Below are positions 14,788 through 23,829 of a stretch of DNA of 64,000 bases, one piece after another; within the stretch, counting starts at the first letter, position 1; each line of letters begins with the position of its first letter. The notes beneath the pieces are model-generated. The model searched no databases. It was not told the origin of the DNA and saw only the letters and a program-made list of their open reading frames with translations. The stretch is from a virus. The position numbers and the translations under genes are program-made. The stretch is taken from positions 271,553 to 335,552 of IMG/VR virus record IMGVR_UViG_3300031957_002643; one strand, written 5' to 3'.

Positions 14788-15495
14788 CTAGTATCCGAGT
14801 TCTTCGGATTCGATTGGATCACTGTCGGGTCCACTCAGTTGGTAAGTTCTGCCCGCCTTGTTTCCGAGATACAGCGGACCTTCCCAATAAATGAAGTCTT
14901 CCCAACCAGAACCTTCAGGAATGATAAGCTTGCGCTTCTTCATCTTCCCTGCAAGATCGAAATAGCTTGGCTTGTATGGCTTCTTAAGAGGCCCCTTCTT
15001 ACCAATCGGGCTGACCCAATGTTCATTGTTGCCTTTCTTGCGGTTACAAGAATCACAAGCAGAAACAATGTTATACCAGTCGGTTCCGCCGCCCTTAGAA
15101 CGAGGAATAACGTGGTCAAAGGTCAGTTCAGACCCAGCGAATTCGTGTCCGCAATACTGACAGGTGTACTCATCCCGCAAGAAGATGTTGTTCTTGCTGA
15201 ACGGAATCGTCTGGTCAGGGTTACGGTACTCCCTTGCAGCGACAATGGATGGAAGAGGGATGGTCACGGAAGGTGACCGAATTGCTATGCCTTCGTATTC
15301 CTTAACAATATCGTACTTGTCAAGAATCACTCCAACGATTGCATCTCTCCAATTAATCGCAGACAGCGGGATCACAGAGAAAGGCGAGTAATCCGCGTTA
15401 AGAACAAGAGTTCTGAAGCCGTCAAGATGATTAATAGAACCAGCGCCAGATGCAAGGAAATCTTGATAAACCCGCTTGTCTAAAGTCGTGCTCAT
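14788..15495 (-). CDS. HNH endonuclease
   Basis: 235 residues, TAGGAG upstream of ATG 15495. HNH core: NNIFLRDEYTCQYCGHEF, then LTFDHVIPRSKGGG, then NIVSACDSCNRKKGN: two CxxC zinc knuckles framing the DH catalytic pair and the distal Asn. This version (long N-terminal domain with LNADYSPFSVIPLSAINWRDAI) is the free-standing bacterial/phage HNH of the type often called 5-methylcytosine-restriction-like; it could be a homing or defence nuclease. It has its own promoter and does not interrupt another gene. Confidence 0.85.
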   Translation of the reverse strand: MSTTLDKRVYQDFLASGAGSINHLDGFRTLVLNADYSPFSVIPLSAINWRDAIVGVILDKYDIVKEYEGIAIRSPSVTIPLPSIVAAREYRNPDQTIPFSKNNIFLRDEYTCQYCGHEFAGSELTFDHVIPRSKGGGTDWYNIVSACDSCNRKKGNNEHWVSPIGKKGPLKKPYKPSYFDLAGKMKKRKLIIPEGSGWEDFIYWEGPLYLGNKAGRTYQLSGPDSDPIESEELGY

Positions 15496-15520
15496 TTCAA
15501 TCTCCTATAGCATACACAAG

Positions 15521-15549
15521 TATTTACCCGATTTTGGTATTGCTGTCAA
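15521..15549 (-). promoter_or_regulatory. Promoter for the HNH gene
   Basis: Minus strand TTGACA (15549-15544), spacer 17, TAAATA (15526-15521). Confidence 0.65.
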
Positions 15550-15573
15550 TGATGTTTATAGGATTATATGATA

Positions 15574-17940
15574 CTATCCGAGATTGAGGTCTGGAAACTG
15601 GTCGTATAAATGAGTTTCAAAACTTTCCTTAGCAGAATCAATATCATAACCAGAGAAACCATAATATGGTTCTTCCATAGATAAGAATTCTTGATCGCTA
15701 TTGTAATTTGGAAGATCATCAAAATAGTAAGACGACCAATGCTCGTGAAAATATGGATCATTAAATGCTTCTAGGATTCGATCTTTTGCAACGACCACCC
15801 AAACCTTGGCGTCATACTCATACTCTTTACTTGTATTTTCGTATGTTGGCTCATATTTCACAGGATTATGATTGCCATCATACTTTGGTGACTGGTACCT
15901 AATTTCGGCATTTAGACTATCAGAAATTTTGAATACAGCTTCATTGATTGCTGATTTGAAATATTCATATGCTTCATTTTCGGCACCGGTTCTTGCACCA
16001 TCCTGATACGCATATTTTGCCGCCGTCTCAAACTCATCGATTTCGCTCATCGCAAAGTCAACAATTTCTCCCAGATCATCTAGATCAATGTCTTCATAAT
16101 CGTCATCTTCATAATTTTCGATAATGAACTTTTTCAATGCTGCATGAATTTCATCCGTCATCAGATCAACGACATCCGAATTATCCGGCGTATCATAACT
16201 TGTGTCATAAAATTCATGGCCGTCACCAACAAGACTACCATAATAGTTTTTCATGAGATCGTTTCCGAACTCGTCAATAAAATCACCGATAGACATACCA
16301 GACGGAGATTCTAGATAGTAATGATTTTTATCGAATGTGCTTAATCCATCATCAATGTTTTCGGAAAGCGCCATGTATCGCTGCATTGCAATTTTGGAAT
16401 CGGTCCCAAACATGTCGATATACGTTTGAAGACTTAATGCGTTTGGCTTGTTCTTTATGAGAATAGACTTTGCTTCTTTTGATAGCCGATCAGCGCCTTC
16501 GAGTGTGATGCGATCTGAATCATCCTCATCCAAATCAACTTCTTCCAGTCCATTAACGTAGTCTATGAATTCTTTTGATTTCACGCCGAACAATCTATCA
16601 AGGTCATAGGCTTCCAAAAAGTCAGGACGAGCGGATTTCAATTTATCCTTTACGCTTTCCTCTTTAATTCTTTCCATAAGACGAGTGAAAGCGTAGCGAC
16701 TATCGATCAATTTCACGTGTTTGATCATTTGTTCCGAGTCGGCACCATAGACTCTCAAAATATCATTTGTTTCTGCAAATTCTGGATGTTTATCAAATAT
16801 ATGACGAAGATAGTTGTCAGAAAGATGTTTTTTCAAATCCATAAATTTTTGACGAGAAGAGATGTTATCAATGTATGTTTCAAGTTCTTGGGAACCTTCT
16901 GGGAAATATCGAACAACTTCTTCCGGTGATGCTAATCCCGGCTTTGCCTTGATGAGTGATCGCGCTTGTGCCTCTGGTAGATCATTAAGGACAAAATTGT
17001 TTTCAGGTTTGTATCCGCCACCATTCATATCATCGATGTAATCGCTTTTCAGAAGTGCAATCAGATATGGATGATATCTCTCATTTGGCTTTTGATTGTT
17101 GTAGCCTTTGATCTCGTAAAGCTCTCTGTCCTTGATCATGGCTGTCACACGAGGAATGACACCCTCTTTTCCAACATCCTGTCTCAAAGAATAAACAGTA
17201 CCGCCATGTTGTGTTCTTGGATCGGTACAGCAGTGCACCATTGCTGTTGCTTCTTGCCGACTTACAGATGTATTCAAATCATACCATGCAAATCCATCAT
17301 TAAAATCAATGATCTTTGTGGCATCATCGGTAACATTCTTGATTGCGCGTTTTGCTCTTGATGCGATTTCTTGGTAATCCTTCTCCAATTTTTCAAAATG
17401 TGACAAAATTTCTTTAGTTGACTGATTTCCAAAAATATAAGCTTGGATTGGATTGTATTGAATTCCTAGAAAATGTGATAGATTTTGCAATCTCTTGAAG
17501 GTATGACCAGATGGTTGATAGTCACTTTCAAGATTGCGAATATCTTCACCAACTTTGACTAGACCCCACATCCCTTGTAGTGATCCTTTTGGTTCTCCTG
17601 CGGCAATAGCACGAGCATAATATGTATTCAAAACTTCGGTTGTTGCCTTGCCGGGTCTGTACTTGTTAGAAACCACGAAATCTAAACAAAGGGCAGCGCG
17701 TGATCTATTGAGAAACCACGTGACCCGATCATTTCTGTTTAACAGAGCAGTTCTAATTCTCTTTACACTATTATTGATCATCTTCTGCGCCGCCAGAGAT
17801 ATGATAGTCGCCTCATCTTCGGATTCGCCACTTGCAACGGCATCTTGATAGCAGGCATTGATGAAGGCTTCGAACATTGGTGCATACTGCTTGCGTTCGA
17901 TTAGTAACTCACCTTCGAATAGATCAATGAGAAATGACAT
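15574..17940 (-). CDS. Large unknown acidic protein with MSFLIDLFE start (788 aa)
   Basis: No family recognised. Starts MSFLIDLFEGE like the 824-1672 product. Residues ~1-230 are helical and basic, the middle has HCCTDPRTQHGG and VIPRVTAMIKDREL, and the last 250 residues are strongly acidic (NYEDDDYEDIDLDDLG). It follows the 17947-18282 gene by six bases and shares its late-type promoter. The size, acidic tail, late promoter and N-terminus with an LxE site suggest a protein packaged in the head, which is inference only. Confidence 0.6.
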   Translation of the reverse strand: MSFLIDLFEGELLIERKQYAPMFEAFINACYQDAVASGESEDEATIISLAAQKMINNSVKRIRTALLNRNDRVTWFLNRSRAALCLDFVVSNKYRPGKATTEVLNTYYARAIAAGEPKGSLQGMWGLVKVGEDIRNLESDYQPSGHTFKRLQNLSHFLGIQYNPIQAYIFGNQSTKEILSHFEKLEKDYQEIASRAKRAIKNVTDDATKIIDFNDGFAWYDLNTSVSRQEATAMVHCCTDPRTQHGGTVYSLRQDVGKEGVIPRVTAMIKDRELYEIKGYNNQKPNERYHPYLIALLKSDYIDDMNGGGYKPENNFVLNDLPEAQARSLIKAKPGLASPEEVVRYFPEGSQELETYIDNISSRQKFMDLKKHLSDNYLRHIFDKHPEFAETNDILRVYGADSEQMIKHVKLIDSRYAFTRLMERIKEESVKDKLKSARPDFLEAYDLDRLFGVKSKEFIDYVNGLEEVDLDEDDSDRITLEGADRLSKEAKSILIKNKPNALSLQTYIDMFGTDSKIAMQRYMALSENIDDGLSTFDKNHYYLESPSGMSIGDFIDEFGNDLMKNYYGSLVGDGHEFYDTSYDTPDNSDVVDLMTDEIHAALKKFIIENYEDDDYEDIDLDDLGEIVDFAMSEIDEFETAAKYAYQDGARTGAENEAYEYFKSAINEAVFKISDSLNAEIRYQSPKYDGNHNPVKYEPTYENTSKEYEYDAKVWVVVAKDRILEAFNDPYFHEHWSSYYFDDLPNYNSDQEFLSMEEPYYGFSGYDIDSAKESFETHLYDQFPDLNLG

Positions 17941-17946
17941 TTGGAA

Positions 17947-18282
17947 CTATACCGTCCAAACAACCTCAGAATCATTGGATGATCCGGCTGTTCGTTGAAT
18001 GATCCAGATTGGAAGCGGCTGTTCTTCGACGATTGCGCTGGTGGTATACGAAGCAACTTCAATCCAATCGTCTGCTGCCCTGAATTTACCAAACAGCTTC
18101 AATGTGTCGCCCGAACCAATCTTCACGTACAATTTTAATTTTGCGCCATCGTATCTGTCTTTCCAAATACGAAATCCATCATTGAAACCATCGTCAGTTG
18201 TGGTTTCAAAATCGACCTCAGAACCATAACCACTTCCGTCTTCGTCCGCTGTGGTATAGACTACATAAGATTCAGTCGCCAT
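17947..18282 (-). CDS. Small beta-rich protein, possible virion decoration protein (111 aa)
   Basis: Thr/Gly/Asp-rich, alternating hydrophobic pattern (AKLKLYVKIGSGDTLKLFGKF), no Cys. AAGGAA precedes the ATG. A CTAAATA late-type motif lies ~35 bases upstream on this strand (18321-18315). Composition and promoter fit a small structural protein, but no homologue is recognised. Confidence 0.5.
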   Translation of the reverse strand: MATESYVVYTTADEDGSGYGSEVDFETTTDDGFNDGFRIWKDRYDGAKLKLYVKIGSGDTLKLFGKFRAADDWIEVASYTTSAIVEEQPLPIWIIQRTAGSSNDSEVVWTV

Positions 18283-18340
18283 TAGAATATTCCTTTATGA
18301 TTGCAATCATTCTATATTTAGCGAATCTTACTCATTTCAT

Positions 18341-18369
18341 TTGACCCCTCTGTAAAAATGTGTTAACTT
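18341..18369 (+). promoter_or_regulatory. Promoter for the rII region
   Basis: TTGACC 18341-18346, spacer 17, TAACTT 18364-18369, 33 bases before the first start codon. Confidence 0.55.
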
Positions 18370-18401
18370 GTGTAATCAATTGGTAATAGAGGGTTGACAC
18401 C

Positions 18402-18596
18402 ATGCAACCATTTCGTGCAAAGTCATTCATCGTTCTTGCCCCTAGTGGTAAGAGTATGGTTGATGCAATCGGACAAACGATGACATCTGCTTGGGATAAT
18501 GCAGTAAGCGTTCTCGGAAACAAAATAACAGTTGACAAACTGAAAATACTCGGTTATAAATGTATCCAAGTTGATCTTACGGAAGTAAAACCGTAA
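18402..18596 (+). CDS. Unknown small protein upstream of rIIA (64 aa)
   Basis: Starts at ATG 18402 after GGGTTGACACC, a poor ribosome site. Sequence is a simple alpha/beta mix (SFIVLAPSGKSMVDAIGQTM). Ends 15 bases before rIIA, in the same operon. Function unknown. Confidence 0.55.
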   Translation: MQPFRAKSFIVLAPSGKSMVDAIGQTMTSAWDNAVSVLGNKITVDKLKILGYKCIQVDLTEVKP

Positions 18597-18611
18597 ACAA
18601 GGAGAACACTT

Positions 18612-20834
18612 ATGCGAGTCGATGGTGATAACCGGGCAGTTGCGGTCACGGGTGCTGCTGAGCAAAACAACTTCAGCATCGCAATGGACCAAAAAATCTT
18701 CGATATGCTTTCGAAGAAGATTTACGAGAACCCGGAAGAAGCGGTTCTTCGTGAAATCTGCGCCAACGCCTATGACTCCAATCGTGAAGCCGGTAAGGGC
18801 GATACGCCCATCAAGGTTGTTCTTCCGACTCGTATTGATCCGGTCCTTCGTGTCCGTGATGATGGTCTGGGCATGTCTCATGAATTCCTCATGAAGACGT
18901 ACACTACCTATGGTTCGTCCACCAAAGACGAATCCAATGAATCCATCGGTGGTTTCGGTCTGGGCAGCAAGTCTCCGTTCGCCATCACTGATACCTTCAC
19001 CGTTATTTCCCGTTATAACGGGAAGAAGACTACCTATGCCGCAATCATCGGTGAAAAGGGTATCCCCCAAATCAATTGCCTTGGTTCCGTCGATACGGAT
19101 GAATGCAATGGTGTTGAAGTTATTGTTCCGTGCTCTGAAAGCATGGTCTCTGCCTTCCACCGGGTTGCACCGAAGGTGTTCGAATTTTACGATCCGCTTC
19201 CGAATTTTTCGGGTGCCGATATCCATGATATCAAGGCCAATCGGAATCGTTACTCCCGTGAAACCGAAACCTTTATGACGATTGACATTTCGGATTATAG
19301 CTATCGGCGTCAACATGATGTCCGTGTGCTCATGGGTGTAGTTGCGTATCCGATTTCTCTCGATCAGCTCGAAATGGATCGAAATGTTCGTCATTTTGCC
19401 GAACATATCGGTTTGGTTGTCAAACTGCCGATTGGTTCTGTGCCTCTTGCCCCGTCGCGTGAACGTCTCAACTATGACGAAAATTGCATCAAGGTTCTGT
19501 CTGATGCAGTTAGTGATGCAATTGGTACGCTGATTGATGAAACGCTTGGTCGTCTGCGGACTATCAATGATGTTTTTGATGCAAACGTCGAATTTACCAA
19601 AATTCGCCAAGAATTTTCCTTCATTCCTGAAGAATACGAATTCGAAGGCCGGAAGTATGTGACTGAGAAGTATTTGAAGCTTCCGTATGGTCATCGTGGT
19701 ATCTCGGTTGACAAGAAGCATCGCCATGAGTTCATGGGTGAGCGGATGCCGAAAGGTGGCGGTGATTACCTTCGTCTGCACTACAACACTAATTTTGTGT
19801 TCGTCATTGATGACGTGTTCCGTTGCTTCCGTCGCCATGAACGCATCGAAAGAGCCACTTATGGTTTCGACACGGTGGTGTATGTTTCAGATATCAATAT
19901 CTCGAAGCACAATGAATCTCGTGCGCGCCGTCGCATGGAAGAAGCGGTTCTTTCGCTGTTCTCTGAATTCGGTATCCCGAATGAAAATCAAGTCATCTTC
20001 TTGTCTGAAACGGAAGAAGTGAAGCGCGAGGCGTATCACGGTTGGGCGAAAGCAAATGCTGCTGGTATTCGCAAAATTCATGATTGGTATTTCGGCAACT
20101 CGACCGATTTGATCAATAATAATGAAGTTTCTAGCGCTTCCGAAGAAATTGATGATGTGGACGTACTGCCGGATGAAGCTCTGTATGTCATGATGTCTCG
20201 TGGCATTCCTGAAGTTACCGGTTCTCATTTGTATCACATGGCTTCGTTGCGCGGACTTCCGATCTTTCTGATTCCCAAATCTCTGGCCAAAAAGGTTCCG
20301 TCTTCTTGGACTCCGATGTTGGATGGTCTGGAAGAAGAGATCAAAAAAGTTCGCGTTGGTCGCTACATGAAAATTGCCGCCTATGCCAATACTAGCTCTT
20401 TGACCGGATATAATGATCTGTCCCGTGTGCTGTCTGATATGCATGAACACATCACCGGTATTGAAGCTAAGGATGTTCGTAAGCGCCGTAGCCGTGATCG
20501 CAATTCTGAAAAATATGAATCCATCTACAAGATGATTCAGGCATTGCCGGAACATCCGCTTTCCAAGCTGTACGAATTGTATTTGCTTTCGCTGAAGCAC
20601 AAGCATGATCGCAAGCTGGATGCCATTATCAAGTTTGCGCATGCCGACCGCGAACGTAAAACTGCTTATCGTGTCAAGAAGAAAGTGGATTCTCTGGTCG
20701 AGCAATTCAAAAAAGAAAATTTCGTCTTGAACGATTTTATCGAGCGCCGTTTTCACAATGCTTCTTACGGTGACGATGATGCGAAAAAAGTCCTTGACGA
20801 AATCCTTCGTCAGTACTATAATGTGAACGTCTAA
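18612..20834 (+). CDS. rIIA: rIIA-like GHKL ATPase
   Basis: 740 residues (T4 rIIA 725), AAGGAG before the ATG. GHKL ATPase motifs: N box VLREICANAYDSNREAG (~45-61), G1 box VRDDGLGM (~82), G2 GSSTKDESNESIGGFGLGSKSPF (~100-122), and TTYAAII. The rest is large and helical as in rIIA. In T4, rIIA and rIIB are membrane-associated and overcome the lambda RexAB exclusion system; the wider family is likely anti-defence. The adjacent rIIB homologue 15 bases downstream confirms the call. Confidence 0.85.
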   Translation: MRVDGDNRAVAVTGAAEQNNFSIAMDQKIFDMLSKKIYENPEEAVLREICANAYDSNREAGKGDTPIKVVLPTRIDPVLRVRDDGLGMSHEFLMKTYTTYGSSTKDESNESIGGFGLGSKSPFAITDTFTVISRYNGKKTTYAAIIGEKGIPQINCLGSVDTDECNGVEVIVPCSESMVSAFHRVAPKVFEFYDPLPNFSGADIHDIKANRNRYSRETETFMTIDISDYSYRRQHDVRVLMGVVAYPISLDQLEMDRNVRHFAEHIGLVVKLPIGSVPLAPSRERLNYDENCIKVLSDAVSDAIGTLIDETLGRLRTINDVFDANVEFTKIRQEFSFIPEEYEFEGRKYVTEKYLKLPYGHRGISVDKKHRHEFMGERMPKGGGDYLRLHYNTNFVFVIDDVFRCFRRHERIERATYGFDTVVYVSDINISKHNESRARRRMEEAVLSLFSEFGIPNENQVIFLSETEEVKREAYHGWAKANAAGIRKIHDWYFGNSTDLINNNEVSSASEEIDDVDVLPDEALYVMMSRGIPEVTGSHLYHMASLRGLPIFLIPKSLAKKVPSSWTPMLDGLEEEIKKVRVGRYMKIAAYANTSSLTGYNDLSRVLSDMHEHITGIEAKDVRKRRSRDRNSEKYESIYKMIQALPEHPLSKLYELYLLSLKHKHDRKLDAIIKFAHADRERKTAYRVKKKVDSLVEQFKKENFVLNDFIERRFHNASYGDDDAKKVLDEILRQYYNVNV

Positions 20835-20849
20835 TGGGAGACTAAAACA

Positions 20850-22166
20850 ATGTCACTGCCGCACATTATTTCTGAACAAAGCGTCACGGTCTATTTCGAG
20901 GACGGAATTCCCGAAACGATTCACCGTGACCACAAGAACTTCGACCGTGTTCTTGGCGCTATCAAGAACGGTCACTGGTCAATCGTTCGCCCCCTCATGA
21001 ACATTCCGAAGGGGATTGAACAGTTCTCCCTTGGCAATGTCTACATCATTGACAATGAATTCTACTTCAAAGGTATGCCGATCACCGGTTATATCGCTGA
21101 ACGTATTGTCGAAATGTTCGAAGAAGGTTTCGACATCAAACCTATGGTTCGATACTTCGAAAACCTGATGATGAACCCGAATCCGCGTGCCCGCGCTGAC
21201 CAATACAAATGGCTGGAAGCAGGCAATATGCCTATCACCGAAGATGGCTATATCATCGCCTACAAGTATGTGGACAAGAATTTCAAATCTTGCCATGCCG
21301 GTGTCTGGGAACAGGACAAGAATGGTGAATGGGTGCACAACAAAAGTGCATCTTACGATCACACGCCCGGTTCTATCGTGGAGATGCCTCGTGAGAAGTG
21401 TGATGACGATCCGAACCGCACTTGTTCATCTGGCCTACACTTCTGTGCATATGGGTATCTCGGTCATTACAGTTCTTCTACGAAGATCGTGATGGTCAAG
21501 GTTCACCCGCGTGATGTGGTTGCAATTCCGACTGACTACAGCTTCTTCAAGGCTCGCTGCTGCCGTTATGAAGTCCTTCAGGAAATCAATACCAACGAAA
21601 CTGGTGATTTCCTTGCGGGCACCAAGGTTGTTCGAGCCGGTCAGGGCGTGGGTCTGGATGACATGATATTCGATCCGACAACGGATACATCCACGATGGA
21701 AGATGGTGGTGTTGATGGTTGGGATTATTTCGATCAAGATGATCATGATGATGCTGACGACGAGTACGACGACGATGAGTATGATGAAGATGATGAGTAT
21801 GATGAAGACGAAGGCGACGAGCCTGAAGCTTTGATCTTCACCCATGAACGCACCAACAAGACGTTCACGGAAGAAGAACTCATCGCGATCTATTCGGAAG
21901 TCGGTTCGACTTACCAGATGGAGAAGCGCATTGGCGTCCCCCGCTCCACGTTGGATGGTTGGATCAAGCGCATCGAAGAAGCACAAGAAGCACGTGATGA
22001 AGTGTCCACTGTCGAACTGTCGTTCACCCATGAGCGCACCGGTAAGACATTCACCTCTTCACAACTTCTCGGTCTTCTGAAGCAATTCGGAACTCCGTAT
22101 CGAATTGAAAAAGAAACTGGTGTGCCTCGTTCTACTATCTCTGGATGGCTCGACCGTATCGAGTAA
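20850..22166 (+). CDS. rIIB: rIIB-like protein with duplicated C-terminal helix-turn-helix
   Basis: 438 residues, longer than T4 rIIB (312). Residues ~1-255 match the family: PITEDGYIIAYKYVDKNF, GSIVEMPREKCDDDPNRTCSSG and LHFCAYGYL, a conserved Cys/His core. An acidic linker (~285-325, nearly all Asp/Glu/Tyr) follows. Then two copies of an HTH unit, FTHERTNKTFTEEELIAIY...VPRSTLDGWIKRIE (~335-385) and FTHERTGKTFTSSQLLGLL...VPRSTISGWLDRIE (~395-438). Partner of rIIA in exclusion resistance. The linker and doubled HTH are unusual. Confidence 0.85.
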   Translation: MSLPHIISEQSVTVYFEDGIPETIHRDHKNFDRVLGAIKNGHWSIVRPLMNIPKGIEQFSLGNVYIIDNEFYFKGMPITGYIAERIVEMFEEGFDIKPMVRYFENLMMNPNPRARADQYKWLEAGNMPITEDGYIIAYKYVDKNFKSCHAGVWEQDKNGEWVHNKSASYDHTPGSIVEMPREKCDDDPNRTCSSGLHFCAYGYLGHYSSSTKIVMVKVHPRDVVAIPTDYSFFKARCCRYEVLQEINTNETGDFLAGTKVVRAGQGVGLDDMIFDPTTDTSTMEDGGVDGWDYFDQDDHDDADDEYDDDEYDEDDEYDEDEGDEPEALIFTHERTNKTFTEEELIAIYSEVGSTYQMEKRIGVPRSTLDGWIKRIEEAQEARDEVSTVELSFTHERTGKTFTSSQLLGLLKQFGTPYRIEKETGVPRSTISGWLDRIE

Positions 22167-22217
22167 TCCGCAACTTCCGCCTCTGCATCGTCCATGACTC
22201 GCGTGACGATGCCACCT

Positions 22218-22264
22218 TGCCGCTCTGTGTTTTCCGCGCCTTTGGACACAGAGCGGCATTTTCT
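22218..22264 (+). terminator. Intrinsic terminator after rIIB
   Basis: Perfect 13-bp stem 22218-22230/22246-22258, 15-base loop, then TTTTCT. Confidence 0.85.
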
Positions 22265-22266
22265 AT

Positions 22267-22294
22267 TTGACAGATAGTAAATTTGTACTATAAG
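22267..22294 (+). promoter_or_regulatory. Promoter for tRNA-Gly and following operon
   Basis: TTGACA 22267-22272, spacer 16, TATAAG 22289-22294, directly after the rIIB terminator. Confidence 0.8.
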
Positions 22295-22305
22295 TAAATC
22301 TGTAT

Positions 22306-22379
22306 GCGGGTGTAGCTCAATGGTAGAGCCACTGCCTTCCAAGCAGAAGACGAGAGTTCGATTCTCTCCATCCGCTCCA
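22306..22379 (+). tRNA. tRNA-Gly (anticodon TCC)
   Basis: Acceptor GCGGGTG/CATCCGC, D arm GCTCAATGGTAGAGC, anticodon loop CTTCCAA, T arm GAGAG-TTCGATT-CTCTC, discriminator T, encoded CCA. Confidence 0.95.
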
Positions 22380-22388
22380 AACATTCAT

Positions 22389-22464
22389 GGCGCTGTAGCT
22401 CAGTTGGCAGAGCAGGAGACTCATATTCTCTGTGTCGGCGGTTCGATCCCGTCCAGCGCTACCA
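22389..22464 (+). tRNA. tRNA with CAT anticodon (elongator Met or lysidine-type Ile)
   Basis: Acceptor GGCGCTG/CAGCGCT (G-T first pair), anticodon stem GGAGA/TCTCT around CTCATAT, T arm GGCGG-TTCGATC-CCGTC, A, CCA. A paired 1-72 distinguishes it from the initiator at 7297. CAT can read AUG or, if modified to lysidine, AUA; sequence alone does not decide. Confidence 0.92.
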
Positions 22465-22521
22465 AATCTCTTTACAATTGAAATTTCATGTGATATGGTT
22501 TTTGAAACATCAGGATAAGCC

Positions 22522-22890
22522 ATGCTCAAGACTTCACTCTATAAAGCGCCATCCGGTCAATTCATTGATTTGGATCGGATTCTGATTATCGATGTAGTAA
22601 AACATGATAGTGATTTTAATTATGTACATTTTGATGTAATTTTTCAACTTATGGATAAGCCTGTTCATTATGGCTTCGAACCTACTGCGGAGATAGTCAA
22701 TAGAGGTCGGGAACAAACCGAAGTGGAGGTAAAGGAGTTTGTTCGTAACGAGCTGATTGAACTTGCTGAAAAAGAGCGAGATGATCTCATTGCTGCTTGG
22801 AAAAGCTATAAAGATGATACGTTGACTGGAAATGAAAATTTGATTATGCATGCGATTGAAGTTGTTGCTAAAGGAATGATCGATGAGTGA
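22522..22890 (+). CDS. Tandem paralogue family, copy 1 (122 aa)
   Basis: First of four adjacent small genes with one architecture: an N-terminal beta segment with an acidic 'FIDLDRILIIDV' strand, a variable middle, and a C-terminal helix of the form R..LI.AW..H/YK.....(L)A..IE. Here RDDLIAAWKSYKDDTLTGNE. It is the most diverged copy. Overlaps copy 2 by eight bases. Function unknown. Confidence 0.6.
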   Translation: MLKTSLYKAPSGQFIDLDRILIIDVVKHDSDFNYVHFDVIFQLMDKPVHYGFEPTAEIVNRGREQTEVEVKEFVRNELIELAEKERDDLIAAWKSYKDDTLTGNENLIMHAIEVVAKGMIDE

Positions 22891-23254
22891 TAGTCAAATT
22901 TTTGAACTGGTGGGCGACGCTGATTCGACGTGGTTCATCGATGTTGCCGATTTGGTTTATGTTTCGGAACTCAGCATCAAATCAGTAGAAGTAAGATTTT
23001 ATTTGAGAACTAAATCATTGCCAGAAATAAGATTTGTATCCAGTGTAACTATTCCGTATAGAATGAGTTTGACAGATGCGAGAACTCCCGACGAGATTGA
23101 AAAAATCAAATCAAATATCGAAAATAGAGATCGTTTGATAGAACGATCAAAACAAAATCGACTTGATCTGATTAAGGCGTGGCGCGATCACAGAAGTGGT
23201 GTAATGCTGGCGAATTTTTTAGAAAAAGAAATGGATAACAATAATGTCAACTAG
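22883..23254 (+). CDS. Tandem paralogue family, copy 2 (123 aa)
   Basis: N-terminal IFELVGDADSTWFIDVADLVYVSEL, C-terminal NRLDLIKAWRDHRSGVMLANFLEKEM. The last motif is almost the same as in copies 3 and 4. Starts inside copy 1 and overlaps copy 3 by 11 bases, so the series is translationally coupled. Confidence 0.65.
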   Translation: MSDSQIFELVGDADSTWFIDVADLVYVSELSIKSVEVRFYLRTKSLPEIRFVSSVTIPYRMSLTDARTPDEIEKIKSNIENRDRLIERSKQNRLDLIKAWRDHRSGVMLANFLEKEMDNNNVN

Positions 23255-23543
23255 CCCGATTTTTATTCTGTATGATGGTGAAGCCATCGATCTGGAAGAG
23301 ATTTGTTATGTTTCCCTGCCATACATCAATGGGGATAGATTGAAATATTATTGCCTGTCTAAAAGAACGAACAATAAAATGTTTGAAGATGTTCAACTTC
23401 CGAGTCAAAATAATGAAAAACGGTCACAACGAGTCAAGGAAGTCAAAGAGCACCGGAAAAAGTTGATCCAAGCATGGAGTGACTATAAGTCCGGTGTGAT
23501 GTTGGCAAACCTCATAGAACAAGAGATTGCTAAAAATGAATAG
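23244..23543 (+). CDS. Tandem paralogue family, copy 3 (99 aa)
   Basis: N-terminal PIFILYDGEAIDLEEICYVSLPY, C-terminal HRKKLIQAWSDYKSGVMLANLIEQEI. Shares the SGVMLAN motif with copy 2. Overlaps both neighbours. Function unknown. Confidence 0.65.
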   Translation: MSTSPIFILYDGEAIDLEEICYVSLPYINGDRLKYYCLSKRTNNKMFEDVQLPSQNNEKRSQRVKEVKEHRKKLIQAWSDYKSGVMLANLIEQEIAKNE

Positions 23544-23829
23544 TCCATTTTTTGAATTCTGTGATGGTTCTGTTGTTGAATTGGAACAGGTCTATCGTGT
23601 GTCACAGCCATATGAAAGTAGTAGTTATGCTACTTTTTACTACGGTTTTACCTATAGAACAAAGGTGAATGATACTGAAATAGAAGTATCTATGAGAGTA
23701 TTAGACACAGAAAAAGAAAATACCATTGAGATTGTGAATAAAAACAGAGAGGACTTTATTAAAGCACTGAATGATCATCGAAGTGGCGTCTTGGTTGCCA
23801 CCCTTTTGGAAAAGGCCATTTCTGAATAA
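23536..23829 (+). CDS. Tandem paralogue family, copy 4 (97 aa)
   Basis: ATG 23536 chosen over TTG 23527. N-terminal PFFEFCDGSVVELEQVYRVSQPY, C-terminal NREDFIKALNDHRSGVLVATLLEKAI. Ends exactly where the ATP-grasp gene begins (TAATG overlap). Confidence 0.65.
   Translation: MNSPFFEFCDGSVVELEQVYRVSQPYESSSYATFYYGFTYRTKVNDTEIEVSMRVLDTEKENTIEIVNKNREDFIKALNDHRSGVLVATLLEKAISE

Noticed and set aside
14788-15495. HNH gene as part of a homing intron
   Set aside because: It has its own promoter and ribosome site and does not split any neighbouring gene.
18423-19838. A 471-codon open frame antisense to rIIA
   Set aside because: Produced by codon bias of rIIA on the other strand; no start signal.
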